NCBI RefSeq assembly: GCF_000296815.2
Contig: NZ_CAIT01000006.1
Span: 812,777-876,776 of the forward strand
Source: Fibrisoma limi BUZ 3
GTDB taxonomy: Bacteria; Bacteroidota; Bacteroidia; Cytophagales; Spirosomataceae
Direction of reading: 5' to 3'
Length of the DNA: 64,000 nucleotides
Shown here: one piece after another, positions 27,454 through 37,160 of the stretch
How the letters are laid out: each line of letters starts with the position of its first letter
Position numbering within the stretch: the stretch's first letter is position 1
Notes under the pieces: model-generated
The model's database searches: none
What the model saw: only the letters and a program-made list of their open reading frames with translations
Told to the model about the DNA's origin: nothing
Program-made: the position numbers and the translations under genes

Positions 27454-28926
27454 ATGAAAATCCGTTATATCCCTCTGGTCCTGCTTACCATCTTCACGAC
27501 TGCGTGTGAAGACTCCTTTCTGGAGCAGGTACCCGTTACCGAACGCAGCGAGGTAAATTTTTACAAAACGGCCGCCGATTTCAACAACGCTGTCGTGGGT
27601 GTTTATGCCACCCTGAAACATCCCGGCCTATATGGTACGGGCAGTGGAGCTTTGTTTGCCATGTCGGAAATTATCTCCGATAACACAGATCTGGGTGTAA
27701 CACGAACGGCTATCTCATCCCCCCTTTTTGAGATTGACGATTACCTGATAACCATCACTAATTCGACTGTCAATACAGCCTGGACAGGTCATTATCAGGG
27801 CATTGCCCGTACCAACGCTATCCTGGACCGACTACCGCAAGTGGATATTCCACAGGCCAGCAAAGACCGCATCGAAGGCGAAGCCCGGTTTATGCGGGCT
27901 ATGTTCTACTTTAACCTGGTTCGGCTCTTTGGCGATGTGCAGTTGGTTACTTCTGAAATCGGTTCGCCGTACGGAGCCAATACACTGACCCGCAGCCCGG
28001 CCGCTCAGGTAAACGAACTGATCGTCAATGACCTGAAGGTTGCGGAAGAGAAACTACCGACGTCTATTGCTAACGCGGAGGCTGGTCGGGCATCCCGCTG
28101 GGCGGCAAAAACGCTGCTCGGGAAAGTTTATCTGACTTTAAAACAGTACGACAACGCAGCCGCCAAGCTGAAGGAAGTAATCGACTCTAAGGCGCATGAC
28201 CTGATGCCGAGCTACGCAGCCGTGTTTAGCCCCACAACATCGTTTGCCGCCAACCGGGAAGTGATTTTCGCGGTACAGTATGTATCCGGTCTGATCGGTC
28301 AGCCAACGTACTCGGGGCAGGCTGGTCAGGGTTCGGATATGTGGTCGAACTGGGCACCGTTCAACGCGGGCTCAGCCCTGCTCGGCACCGGTGGCGGTGG
28401 TGGTGGCGGCTTCAACCGACCAACGGCTGACCTGGTGAAAGCCTACGAAGCGGGGGATCTGCGCAAGGATGCCTCGCTGCTGACGAGCTACAAAAACGCA
28501 CAAGGCCGCGACGTGAACGATGCGTACGTAGTTAAGTTCCGCCAGCAGGGCGCACTGAACGCCGACTCCGACGTGGATTTCCCGATTCTGCGCTACGCTG
28601 ATGTGCTGCTGATGTACGCCGAAGCGCTCAACGAACAGGGAAAAACAACCGAAGCCCTTCCTTTCCTGAACCAGATTCGGAAGCGGGCCGGGCTGGCCGA
28701 CAAAACCGGCTTGAGTCAGGCCGATATGCGACTGGCACTGGAGCAGGAGCGTCGCGTTGAACTGGCGTTTGAAAACCACCGCTGGTTCGACCTCGTCCGC
28801 ACCGACCGCTACCTACCCGTTCTGACGAGCAAGGGCCTTAAGGTACAAGCCTTTCACCGCTTCTTCCCCATCCCCCAACGTGAGATTGATTTGAACAGAA
28901 CCCTGACGCAGAACCAGGGCTATTAG
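27454..28926 (+). CDS. RagB/SusD family nutrient-binding outer membrane lipoprotein
   Basis: 490 aa with lipoprotein Cys18 (TIFTTACEDSFLEQ). SusD signatures: EGEARFMRAMFYFNLVRLFGDVQL, RYADVLLMYAEALNEQGK, RLALEQERRVELAFENHRWFDLVRTDRY and ending FFPIPQREIDLNRTLTQNQGY. A run of seven glycines (GTGGGGGGGF) lies in a loop near residue 310, encoded by mixed GGT/GGC codons. It is the glycan-binding lid for the preceding SusC. An intrinsic terminator follows within 120 bp. Confidence 0.96.
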   Translation: MKIRYIPLVLLTIFTTACEDSFLEQVPVTERSEVNFYKTAADFNNAVVGVYATLKHPGLYGTGSGALFAMSEIISDNTDLGVTRTAISSPLFEIDDYLITITNSTVNTAWTGHYQGIARTNAILDRLPQVDIPQASKDRIEGEARFMRAMFYFNLVRLFGDVQLVTSEIGSPYGANTLTRSPAAQVNELIVNDLKVAEEKLPTSIANAEAGRASRWAAKTLLGKVYLTLKQYDNAAAKLKEVIDSKAHDLMPSYAAVFSPTTSFAANREVIFAVQYVSGLIGQPTYSGQAGQGSDMWSNWAPFNAGSALLGTGGGGGGGFNRPTADLVKAYEAGDLRKDASLLTSYKNAQGRDVNDAYVVKFRQQGALNADSDVDFPILRYADVLLMYAEALNEQGKTTEALPFLNQIRKRAGLADKTGLSQADMRLALEQERRVELAFENHRWFDLVRTDRYLPVLTSKGLKVQAFHRFFPIPQREIDLNRTLTQNQGY

Positions 28927-29000
28927 ATTGTTTTTTCTTCGTAGCGGGGCGCGACGGGCGGCCGATGCCGTTCCCCGCCGTGACCCGTACCGTTAGTGTT

Positions 29001-29048
29001 AAAGCCCGCCGGGCCACCGGTTCAGTGAGATTCCTGGCGGCCTTTTTT
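29001..29048 (+). terminator. Intrinsic terminator after SusC/SusD pair
   Basis: A GC-rich stem (AAAGCCCGCCGGG 29001-29013 with CCTGGCGGCCTTT 29033-29045, one mismatch and one G-T) is followed by a run of six T. It separates the SusCD transcript from the enzyme genes that follow. Confidence 0.65.
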
Positions 29049-29105
29049 CAAACTCTTTATGAGAAAGCGTAACGGAGAGCCCTAAAACCTGATTAGTTGA
29101 TCGTT

Positions 29106-30419
29106 ATGAGTAACACGGTGTCATTTGTGCTGGCTGGGTGGCTGGGTATCGCGAGTTTGTTGGCGCAACAAGCTCCGATAGCGGCTTTTACCCCGTACAC
29201 AACCAATACGCTGGTGCCGGTGGTGAAGATCAGCTCGGGCCGGGTCATTCATCGGTTTTTCGATACGTCGCCGGTTAGTCCGTCGGGGCGGTACGTGGCC
29301 CTGTTCCGCTTGCCGCAGGAGACACGACGGCCTAAGCCGGGCGAGGTCGGTGAGGTGGTGCTGGTCGACCTACAAACTGGCAAAGAACGCGTTGTAGCGC
29401 AGTCGCGGGGCTGGGAGATGCAGTTGGGTGCCAATGTGCAGTGGGGTGGTTCCGATGCGGAATTATACTTCAACGATGTAGACACTGCTACCTGGAAAGC
29501 CTTTGCCGTACAGGTCAATCCGCTTACGGGCCAATCACGACGGCTAGAGGGCACTGTTTTCATGGCGTCGGCGGATGGCAAAAAACTGGCTTCGTATAAC
29601 CTGATCAGTTCGCGCCGGGCGCAGGTTGGCTACGGTGTGGTCATTCCGGACTCTCTGACGCCGAAGAACATCGGCCCGGTTTCCACCGATGGCATCGATA
29701 TTACCGACACGCGTACTGGTAAAACCAAGCGTATCGTAAGCATTCGGGAGATCTATGAAAAGTCGGTACCGAGCATCGCCATTGCAAACCCACAGGATTT
29801 TGAGTACTACTGCTTCCAGGTGAAGTGGAACCCGCAGGGTACCCGGCTGCTGACGACCGTTCAATGGGCACCGGTTACCGGAGGGCCGCGCCGTCGTTCA
29901 GTCATTACCATGCGGCCCGACGGTTCGGATCTGCACACGGCCATTACGCCCGACCAATGGGCGAAAGGTGGCCACCACGTTAACTGGACACCCGATGGCG
30001 AACACCTGTCGATGAACCTGGAAGTGGATAACAGGCCCGGCCTGGAACTCATTACCGTCCGGTACGACGGGACGGATATGAAGACGGTTTTCCACCCCGG
30101 TTCGGGGCATCCGTCCCTGCAACCGAAGGGCCTACCCTACATCGTCACCGACGCTTACCCGAACGAGGGCGTAACGGCCAATGATGGCACTGTCCCTATC
30201 CGGCTGCTGAATCTGTCGACCGGCACGGAGCAGGCCATTGCAAAAATTTTTCTGTCGAAAGCGCAGGGCGAATTTCGGATTGATGCCCATCCGGCCTGGG
30301 ATCATTCCGGCCGCTACGTGGTCTTTAACGGCTTCGTTGACGGCACCCGAAGCGTATTTCTGGCCGACCTGAAAAGACAGCTTGACGACACAAACAAGAC
30401 TAACTCAACCGGGAAATAA
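29106..30419 (+). CDS. Secreted beta-propeller protein, oligogalacturonate lyase (PL22)-like
   Basis: 437 aa from the ATG at 29106 (a TTG lies 9 bp upstream). Signal peptide with cleavage after LLAQQ. Repeated propeller blades (SPSGRYVALF, WNPQGTRLLTT, WTPDGEHLSMN, WDHSGRYVVF) resemble TolB/PL22 proteins. Blade-edge histidines in GGHHVNW, SGHPSL and DAHPAWD sit where PL22 lyases place catalytic and metal-binding His, but the HPHP motif of that family appears as DAHP. PL22 enzymes cut unsaturated digalacturonate to the KduI/KduD substrate. The activity here is only suggested. It is the first gene of the enzyme operon. Confidence 0.65.
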   Translation: MSNTVSFVLAGWLGIASLLAQQAPIAAFTPYTTNTLVPVVKISSGRVIHRFFDTSPVSPSGRYVALFRLPQETRRPKPGEVGEVVLVDLQTGKERVVAQSRGWEMQLGANVQWGGSDAELYFNDVDTATWKAFAVQVNPLTGQSRRLEGTVFMASADGKKLASYNLISSRRAQVGYGVVIPDSLTPKNIGPVSTDGIDITDTRTGKTKRIVSIREIYEKSVPSIAIANPQDFEYYCFQVKWNPQGTRLLTTVQWAPVTGGPRRRSVITMRPDGSDLHTAITPDQWAKGGHHVNWTPDGEHLSMNLEVDNRPGLELITVRYDGTDMKTVFHPGSGHPSLQPKGLPYIVTDAYPNEGVTANDGTVPIRLLNLSTGTEQAIAKIFLSKAQGEFRIDAHPAWDHSGRYVVFNGFVDGTRSVFLADLKRQLDDTNKTNSTGK

Positions 30420-30433
30420 CCATTTAACGAGCC

Positions 30434-31852
30434 ATGAATTATTTGCTAACCCTACTCGGAGCCGTACTGATCGCAAATCCCGTAGTTACTCCCAACTGGA
30501 AAGAGGTGGGCAAGCTGAAAACCCGCGACGCTAAGGACATCAAATCATCCACCTGGAGTATCGGGGGCGAAACCCTCGATCGCGACTACACTGACTATCA
30601 ATCGTACAAAACCTACCTCGGCCCGCTGGGTGCCAAACGCATCCGGTTGCAGGGTGGCTGGGCCAAGTGCGAGAAAGTGAAAGGGGAGTATGATTTCAAA
30701 TGGCTCGACGCGGTTATTCCGGATGCGGCTTCGCGTGGGGTGGCCCCCTGGGTGGAGCTGTCGTACGGCAACCCTATCTACGAAGGCGGTGGCGAAGCTA
30801 AGCTGATGGGCCGTATTCCCACCTCGGCCGAAGGGCTGACCGCCTGGGACAACTGGGTACGGGCGATGGTCACCCGCTACAAAGGGCAGGTGCCGGAGTG
30901 GGAAATCTGGAACGAACCCGACGGTAATCCCCTCAACACGGGCAGTGAGCTGGGCGTGTTTTACATCCGTACGGCCCGCCTTGTGAAAAGCATTCAGCCC
31001 GACGCCCGGCTCATCGCTCTTGGTATGGCGAGCGTCACGAAGCTCGACTGGCTGCGCGATTTCTTTGAGGTATTGAAACGGGAAAACGCGCTCGATCTGG
31101 TGGATATTCTGACGTATCACGGCTACAGTCCAAACCCTGACGATTCTTACCCGAAGATTGAGGAGATGCGAAAGCTCGTCTGGTCCTACAACCGGAGCGC
31201 CGGCCGCCCAAAGATTGTGTTTATGCAGGGTGAGAATGGCGCTCCTTCTACGCCCAGCGCCCAGACCATCGGCGCGCTGCGGCAGTACGACTGGAGTGAA
31301 CTGACCCAGGCCAAATGGGACCTGCGCCGGATGCTCGGCGACCACGGCCGCGGCATTGCCACCAACCTGTTTACGATCTCCGACATTCACTACGCGGCCG
31401 GTGATCACATGGTTGGTGTGAACACGAAGGGCTTGCTGAAAACAAAACCGGATAAGACCATTGAACGGCCAAAACTGGCGTATCAGGCAGCCCAGCACGT
31501 ATTCTCCCTATTCGACGAGACTATTGAAACACTACAGCAGGTCAAGCCAACGGTGAATCAGGAAACGGTCAATGCCTTTGCCTACCGCCACAAAAAGAAC
31601 GGCGGCAGTCTGATTACGATCTGGAGCAAAGAAGCGCGGCCCGCCGACGAATACACACCCAAACCCACGACGATAACGGTGGAAGGCCAGTTTAAACAGC
31701 CGGTATTTGTGGATCTGATTACGGGCAAGGTGTATGACATTCCAAAAGAGCAGTGGAGCAAGACGGGTAAGCAGGTAACGTTTACGGCCGTTCCGGTACC
31801 TGACTATCCGGTGCTGATCGCTGACAAAGCCGCGCTGGCGGCTGTGCTGTAA
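30434..31852 (+). CDS. GH39-like (clan GH-A) glycoside hydrolase, tandem copy 1
   Basis: 472 aa with a short hydrophobic N-terminus (LLTLLGAVLIANP) that may be a signal peptide. TIM-barrel glycosidase: acid/base Glu161 in EWEIWNEP and probable nucleophile Glu267 in MQGENGAP, plus RLQGGWAKCEK and SYGNPIYEGGG shared with two downstream paralogues. A C-terminal beta-sandwich (about 380-470) contains FVDLITGKVYDIPK. GH39 members act on xylosides, iduronides or arabinobiosides; this one's substrate is unknown. The gap to the propeller gene is 14 bp. Confidence 0.85.
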   Translation: MNYLLTLLGAVLIANPVVTPNWKEVGKLKTRDAKDIKSSTWSIGGETLDRDYTDYQSYKTYLGPLGAKRIRLQGGWAKCEKVKGEYDFKWLDAVIPDAASRGVAPWVELSYGNPIYEGGGEAKLMGRIPTSAEGLTAWDNWVRAMVTRYKGQVPEWEIWNEPDGNPLNTGSELGVFYIRTARLVKSIQPDARLIALGMASVTKLDWLRDFFEVLKRENALDLVDILTYHGYSPNPDDSYPKIEEMRKLVWSYNRSAGRPKIVFMQGENGAPSTPSAQTIGALRQYDWSELTQAKWDLRRMLGDHGRGIATNLFTISDIHYAAGDHMVGVNTKGLLKTKPDKTIERPKLAYQAAQHVFSLFDETIETLQQVKPTVNQETVNAFAYRHKKNGGSLITIWSKEARPADEYTPKPTTITVEGQFKQPVFVDLITGKVYDIPKEQWSKTGKQVTFTAVPVPDYPVLIADKAALAAVL

Positions 31853-31900
31853 TACCCTTTTGACTACGCATAAACCGGGTTGAGGTTCCCCATAATCCGC

Positions 31901-33373
31901 ATGAACAACTTACCGAAAAACGGTCTTCGATTACGCTTTGCGCTTGCCTGTGTCTGTCTCTGGTCGAGCCAGATAAATGCGCAGTTTATCGACACCAGCG
32001 ACGACCGCGTTAAAACGCCTTTATCCATAAACCTGAAGCCGATCGGAACGCTGAAACCTCGTTCAACGAAGGATATTGAATCGTCGCGGATTACGGTCGG
32101 TTGCGAAACCCTCGACCGGGATTTCACCGATTTCAATGCGTACAAAGCGTACCTGCCACCGCTGGGTGTCAAGAAGATTCGGCTACAGGCGGGTTGGGCC
32201 AAGTGCGAAAAAGTAAGAGGCCAATACGACTGGGCATGGCTCGACAACATCATCAATTTTGCCGTCGCCAATGGTCTCGAACCCTGGCTGGAAACCTCGT
32301 ACGGCAATCCGATTTACGAAGGCGGAGGCCGGACGGGCCTGCTGAATAGCCTGATGACCTCGCCCGAAGGCTATGCCGCCTATGACCGCTGGGTTGAAGC
32401 CCTCGTAACGCGCTACAAAGACCGCGTGACCGAGTGGGAAATCTGGAACGAGCCGGATCATCCCATGCAGAAAATCACCGCCGAAACCACCGCCGAGTTG
32501 AACATTCGGACTGCCGATATCATCAAACGTATTCAGCCCGACGCCAAAATTGCGGCCCTGGCCCTGGCTAGCCACACCGACACGGTGTACCTCGACCGCG
32601 CGCTGAAGGTATTGGCTGAACGCAATAAGCTGGATTTATTCACTTGGGTGTCGTACCACAGTTACGCCTTCCGCCCCGAGCAATCGTACAGAGGTGTGGC
32701 CGCGTTTAAACGAACACTGGCTAAATACTCTCCGAAATTGCTGCTTCGGCAGGGCGAGAACGGTGCGCCATCGGGGTACATCCCGAGCTACGCATTGGAC
32801 AAATACTACTGGACGGAATACAGCCAGGCCAAATACGACCTGCGTCGGCTATTGGGCGATCTGGGCCGCGACATTGAAACGTCGGTGTTCACCATCATCG
32901 ACATCCGATACGGTGGCGACCCACCAGTGCTGAACATGAAAGGTCTGATTCAATCTGACCTGGACAAAACCGTCATCCGGCCGAAAGTGGCCTACTACGC
33001 GGTGCAAAACCTGGCATCCGTTTTCGACAACCGGCTTGAACTCGTTCCAAATTTCAGGGCTACCACGACAGCGAAAGAATCCGTATCCATCTTCGGGTAT
33101 CAGCATAAAGCAGGAAAGAAACAGCTCGTTACGGTCTGGCTGGACGGCAAAACACCAAATAACCTGTTCCAGACCACACCCATCGACATCACGATCGAAA
33201 ACGGTAATTTCGACAAGCCCGTCTGGGTCGATCTGATGACGGGTAAGGTGTACGATATACCAAAAAACGGCTGGAGCAAGACTGGCACAACGTACTCGTT
33301 CAGGAATGTTCCGGTGTATGATTCGCCGGCGCTGATTGCCGACGCGTCGATTTTGACAATGAGTGAAAAGTAA
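31901..33373 (+). CDS. GH39-like (clan GH-A) glycoside hydrolase, tandem copy 2
   Basis: 490 aa from ATG 31901, which gives a good signal peptide (LRFALACVCLWSSQINAQ); an ATG-less longer frame starts at 31880. Catalytic Glu184 in EWEIWNEP and Glu286 in RQGENGAP. It shares with its neighbours ETLDRDFTDF, RLQAGWAKCEK, ETSYGNPIYEGGG and the C-terminal VDLMTGKVYDIPK. It is a paralogue of copies 1 and 3. It follows copy 1 by 48 bp and precedes copy 3 by 3 bp. All key residues are intact, so the copies are probably functional and differ in substrate. Confidence 0.88.
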   Translation: MNNLPKNGLRLRFALACVCLWSSQINAQFIDTSDDRVKTPLSINLKPIGTLKPRSTKDIESSRITVGCETLDRDFTDFNAYKAYLPPLGVKKIRLQAGWAKCEKVRGQYDWAWLDNIINFAVANGLEPWLETSYGNPIYEGGGRTGLLNSLMTSPEGYAAYDRWVEALVTRYKDRVTEWEIWNEPDHPMQKITAETTAELNIRTADIIKRIQPDAKIAALALASHTDTVYLDRALKVLAERNKLDLFTWVSYHSYAFRPEQSYRGVAAFKRTLAKYSPKLLLRQGENGAPSGYIPSYALDKYYWTEYSQAKYDLRRLLGDLGRDIETSVFTIIDIRYGGDPPVLNMKGLIQSDLDKTVIRPKVAYYAVQNLASVFDNRLELVPNFRATTTAKESVSIFGYQHKAGKKQLVTVWLDGKTPNNLFQTTPIDITIENGNFDKPVWVDLMTGKVYDIPKNGWSKTGTTYSFRNVPVYDSPALIADASILTMSEK

Positions 33374-33376
33374 AGA

Positions 33377-34885
33377 ATGAAACAGCAACTGACATATCGA
33401 ACGGTTTTTGGGCTGCTCCTGCTGTTGTCGGGAATAAGCGCGCGGGCACAATCGGCAGATCATCCGGCAACGACCGACATCAAGATCGATCTTCCGCAAC
33501 TCGGTGCCATAAAGCCCCGCAGTGTGACCGACATTGAATCGTCGAACTGGCTGATTGGCTGCGAAACCCTCGACCGGGACATGGCCGACTACGAGCAGTA
33601 CAAAACCTACCTGGCTCCGCTGGGCATCAAGCGCATCCGATTACAGGCGGGTTGGGCAAAAACGGAGAAAGTGCAGGGACAGTACGACTGGGCCTGGCTC
33701 GACCGGATTATCAACGATGCCGTTCAGCGTGGTTTGCAGCCCTGGCTGGAGACTTCCTACGGCAATCCAGTCTATCCCGGTGGCGGGGGCATTAACCTGA
33801 GTGCAGGATTACCGACGTCGCCGGAAGCCCTGAAAGCCTGGGATCGTTGGGTCGAAGCCCTGGTGAAACGCTATAAGGACAAGGTTAAGGAGTGGGAGGT
33901 CTGGAACGAACCCAACTTTGGCGATAACACCATCAACACACCCGAGATGGTGGCGGATTTGAATATCCGTACCGCCGACATCATCAAACGCATTCAGCCG
34001 GAAGCCAAAATTTCGGGCCTGTCGATGGGCCATATTGACCTCGACTACGCCGACGCGTTCTTCAAAATTCTGCACCAGAAAGATAAGATGGGTCTGTTCG
34101 ACAACATGACGTATCACGACTATTTCTACAACCCCGACGCCAACTACGGGCACGTGGCCGAACTCCGGCAGGTCCTCGACAAGTATGCGCCGAACGTAAA
34201 ACTGCGGCAAGGCGAAAACGGCAGCCCTTCGTTTGGCGGCTTCGGGCGGGGCGCTCTCGGCGATTATAACTGGTCGGAGTTAACCCAGGCGAAATGGAAC
34301 ACCCGGCGCATGCTCGGCGACCTGGGCCACGACATCGAGTGTAGTATTCTGGGTATTATCGACATGAACTACGCGTCGGCTGGTAGCCCCATCACGAAAC
34401 TGAACGTCAAGGGAATCATTGAGTCAGACTCAACCAAACGAGCTATTCGCCCCAAGATGGCCTACTACGCGATGCAACACGTGGCCTCGGTATTCGACAA
34501 TTCGCTGAAACGGATTAAGTCGCTGAAACCGACGCATAACGTTAAGGCACCAACGGCTCCGGGCGAAGTGAAATACAACAAGAGCACCGACCGGAGCCTG
34601 GCCGTGTACGGCTATGAGCACAAGCAATCAAAGAAGCAGGTTTATTCCATCTGGATGAATGAATGCATACCGGCCGAATCGAATCAGACGAAACCAGTCA
34701 CGGTCACGTTCCTGAACGGCAACTTCGACAAACCGGTGTACGTCGACATCATCACCGGCCGCGTGTACGACATTCCCGCCACCGACTGGTCGAAAACCGG
34801 CACGACCTACACATTCAAAAACATACCGGTTTACGATGCGCCCATTCTGATAGCCGACGCATCGATTATTCCAACGAGCAAATGA
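33377..34885 (+). CDS. GH39-like (clan GH-A) glycoside hydrolase, tandem copy 3
   Basis: 502 aa with signal peptide (TVFGLLLLLSGISARAQ). Acid/base Glu178 in EWEVWNEPN and nucleophile Glu280 in RQGENGSP. The barrel and the C-terminal sandwich (VDIITGRVYDIPATDW) match copies 1 and 2, with an insert near residue 395 (TAPGEVKYNKSTDRSL). Its TGA overlaps the ATG of the GH115 gene as ATGA, so translation of the two is probably coupled. Confidence 0.88.
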   Translation: MKQQLTYRTVFGLLLLLSGISARAQSADHPATTDIKIDLPQLGAIKPRSVTDIESSNWLIGCETLDRDMADYEQYKTYLAPLGIKRIRLQAGWAKTEKVQGQYDWAWLDRIINDAVQRGLQPWLETSYGNPVYPGGGGINLSAGLPTSPEALKAWDRWVEALVKRYKDKVKEWEVWNEPNFGDNTINTPEMVADLNIRTADIIKRIQPEAKISGLSMGHIDLDYADAFFKILHQKDKMGLFDNMTYHDYFYNPDANYGHVAELRQVLDKYAPNVKLRQGENGSPSFGGFGRGALGDYNWSELTQAKWNTRRMLGDLGHDIECSILGIIDMNYASAGSPITKLNVKGIIESDSTKRAIRPKMAYYAMQHVASVFDNSLKRIKSLKPTHNVKAPTAPGEVKYNKSTDRSLAVYGYEHKQSKKQVYSIWMNECIPAESNQTKPVTVTFLNGNFDKPVYVDIITGRVYDIPATDWSKTGTTYTFKNIPVYDAPILIADASIIPTSK

Positions 34886-37098
34886 AGAACCCGGTCACAT
34901 ATTATCTACTAATCAGCCTGTTGCTATTGGGCGGAGCGGAGGGCTGGTGTCAGAAGCCATCGCCGTTTGTGCTGGTGGGGGCGCGGCAAACGGCGACGGT
35001 TGTAGTGGGGTCTGGCGAGCCGGAATGCGTGCGGCTGGCCGTGCAAGATTTAATCGGCGACGTACAAAAAATTACGGATCAGCAAATACGAGTTACTGCT
35101 TCAACGCCCGGCAGGTCGTACCAGAACGCCGTCATCATCGGCACAGTAGGCCGGTCTTCGGTAGTTACTCAACACCTCCCCGAAAGTCGCCAATTGACCG
35201 GAAAATGGGAGAACTACCGGGTGCAGTCGGTGGGCAGCAATCTGGTGCTGGCGGGTAGCGACGAACGCGGGACAATGTTTGCGGTGTATCATTTCATAGA
35301 ACAGTACCTCGGCGTCGACCCGCTCTACTTCTGGTCTGACCGCGAACCGGCCAAACGTACCGCATTAAGTTGGGATACCGTATCTATTACCCAGTCAACG
35401 CCGACGTTTCGGTTCCGGGGCTGGTTTATCAACGACGAAGACCTGCTGACCGAGTGGCAGCGACCCGGCGAACCGGCGGCAGGCGGCAAACGTAACATCG
35501 ACTATCCTTTTTATGGTCAGGTGGTAGCTCCGCAAACCCTGCGGCATGTGGTCGAAAGCCTTGTCCGGCTCCGGCAGAACCTGATTATCCCGGCCAGTTT
35601 CATCGACATCCGTAATCCGGCAGAGGCCGCCCTGGTGCAGGAAGCCGCCCGGCGTGGGGTGTTTGTCTCCATGCACCATGTTGAACCGATGGGCGTCAGC
35701 GCCTTTACATTCTTCAATTACTGGCGCGAAAAAGCAGGCTTGCCGCTGAATGGCAAAGGAGGCAACGACGTTCCCCTGTTTTCCTATTTCAGCAGCCGAC
35801 CGCAACTCGAAGAGGTCTGGCGCGTGTATGCTACCGAATGGGCGAAGTACCCCAATGTCATCTGGCAGATTGGTCTGCGCGGTATTGCCGACCGGCCCAT
35901 GTGGCTGGCCGACCCCGGTATTCCGCAAACCGACGCCGACCGGGGTCGACTCATCTCGGAGGCTATGCAAACCCAGATGCAGCTTATCCGACAGGTAGAC
36001 AAACGCCCGAATCCACCGATCACCACCACGCTCTGGGCCGAAGGCTCGGTGCTCAACAAAGCGGGCCACCTGAAGATTCCCGAAGGCGTTACGGTTGTTT
36101 TCTCTGATAACAGCCCCGGCTGGCGCATGCAGGCCGATTTTCGCGACACACCCCGACAACCGGGACATTCGTATGGCGTCTATTACCACCATCAGTTGTG
36201 GGGCTCCGGGCCGCATCTAACCCAGATTGTTCCACCCGCCCAGACGTATAAAGTCTTACGAGAAGTCTATGAAAAAGGCGATACCGCTTATGCCATCGCC
36301 AACATCTCGAACCTTCGTGAATTTGTGCTGGGTGCCGATGCTACAGCCAGGATGCTCACGGGCTTCAGCAACTTTCGGATCGATGTTTTCGAGCGCAACT
36401 GGTTCACAGCGCGTTACGGCGCGTCGGCAGCGCAGGTACAGCAGGCCTACCAAACGTATTTTGACGGTTTTGCCCTGAATAGCCGCACCCAGACGCCCAT
36501 TCTGATGGATGGTCAACTGCGTAGTATTGCACTGGGCCAACTGCGGGAGTTACGCCTGCAACTGACCGATTCGGCGGGGTATGCGGTTCATCTGAAGCAA
36601 CAAAAGGTAGAAACTGAGGAGAGCCGCTGGATTAAATCGGCGCTGGCCGATATGGGCAGTGAGAATCTGGATACTCAAACGCTGCTGAAACGGGTGCAGG
36701 CTCAGAAAACCGCTCACCTCCGCGCCGACTCGCTCGCCCAATTGGTGTTGCCACAACTCCCCGTAAGCGAACGTCGATTTATGGAAACCAACTTACTGGC
36801 TAACCTCGACCTGATTCTGGGGCTCGAAACTTGGCTCGAAGGCGTTCTGCAAGCACGGATTGCTGCCAACGCTAACCGGCTATCCGATGTCGAAACGAAC
36901 CTGCAACACGCCGTTGCAGCCTTCGACCAGATGCAGAAGGGCCAGCACCGAATCGCCACCGGCAAATGGCAAAACTGGTACCAGGGCGATAAAAAGATGA
37001 ATCTGGAAGAGTGCCGACGAGTTACCGAAACCATCCGAAACAAGGCATTGAGCGAAAGACCGGGCAGCCGGGCGGTGAATAAGCGAAAGAGCGGCTGA
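34882..37098 (+). CDS. Glycoside hydrolase family 115 (alpha-glucuronidase) protein
   Basis: 738 aa from the ATGA start at 34882; a longer frame upstream overlaps copy 3. Signal peptide (LLISLLLLGGAEGWCQ). GH115 features: an N-terminal domain with QNAVIIGTVG and DERGTMFAVYHFIEQYLGVDPLYFW, then FRFRGWFINDEDLLTEW, GKGGNDVPLFSYF, TTLWAEGS and VVFSDNSPGW. Many GH115 enzymes are longer because of a C-terminal domain; here the chain ends in helices, so that domain seems absent. It would remove (methyl-)glucuronic acid from xylan or arabinogalactan side chains. Confidence 0.88.
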   Translation: MKNPVTYYLLISLLLLGGAEGWCQKPSPFVLVGARQTATVVVGSGEPECVRLAVQDLIGDVQKITDQQIRVTASTPGRSYQNAVIIGTVGRSSVVTQHLPESRQLTGKWENYRVQSVGSNLVLAGSDERGTMFAVYHFIEQYLGVDPLYFWSDREPAKRTALSWDTVSITQSTPTFRFRGWFINDEDLLTEWQRPGEPAAGGKRNIDYPFYGQVVAPQTLRHVVESLVRLRQNLIIPASFIDIRNPAEAALVQEAARRGVFVSMHHVEPMGVSAFTFFNYWREKAGLPLNGKGGNDVPLFSYFSSRPQLEEVWRVYATEWAKYPNVIWQIGLRGIADRPMWLADPGIPQTDADRGRLISEAMQTQMQLIRQVDKRPNPPITTTLWAEGSVLNKAGHLKIPEGVTVVFSDNSPGWRMQADFRDTPRQPGHSYGVYYHHQLWGSGPHLTQIVPPAQTYKVLREVYEKGDTAYAIANISNLREFVLGADATARMLTGFSNFRIDVFERNWFTARYGASAAQVQQAYQTYFDGFALNSRTQTPILMDGQLRSIALGQLRELRLQLTDSAGYAVHLKQQKVETEESRWIKSALADMGSENLDTQTLLKRVQAQKTAHLRADSLAQLVLPQLPVSERRFMETNLLANLDLILGLETWLEGVLQARIAANANRLSDVETNLQHAVAAFDQMQKGQHRIATGKWQNWYQGDKKMNLEECRRVTETIRNKALSERPGSRAVNKRKSG

Positions 37099-37160
37099 CA
37101 TACGCCTGCTTGTTCGCTCAATCACTCATTCGCTCTGTCGCCCATTCATTCATTGATCCT

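Noticed and set aside
28380-28415. Glycine run in SusD considered as a slippage tract
   Set aside because: The codons are a mix of GGT and GGC rather than a pure repeat, and the frame stays intact.
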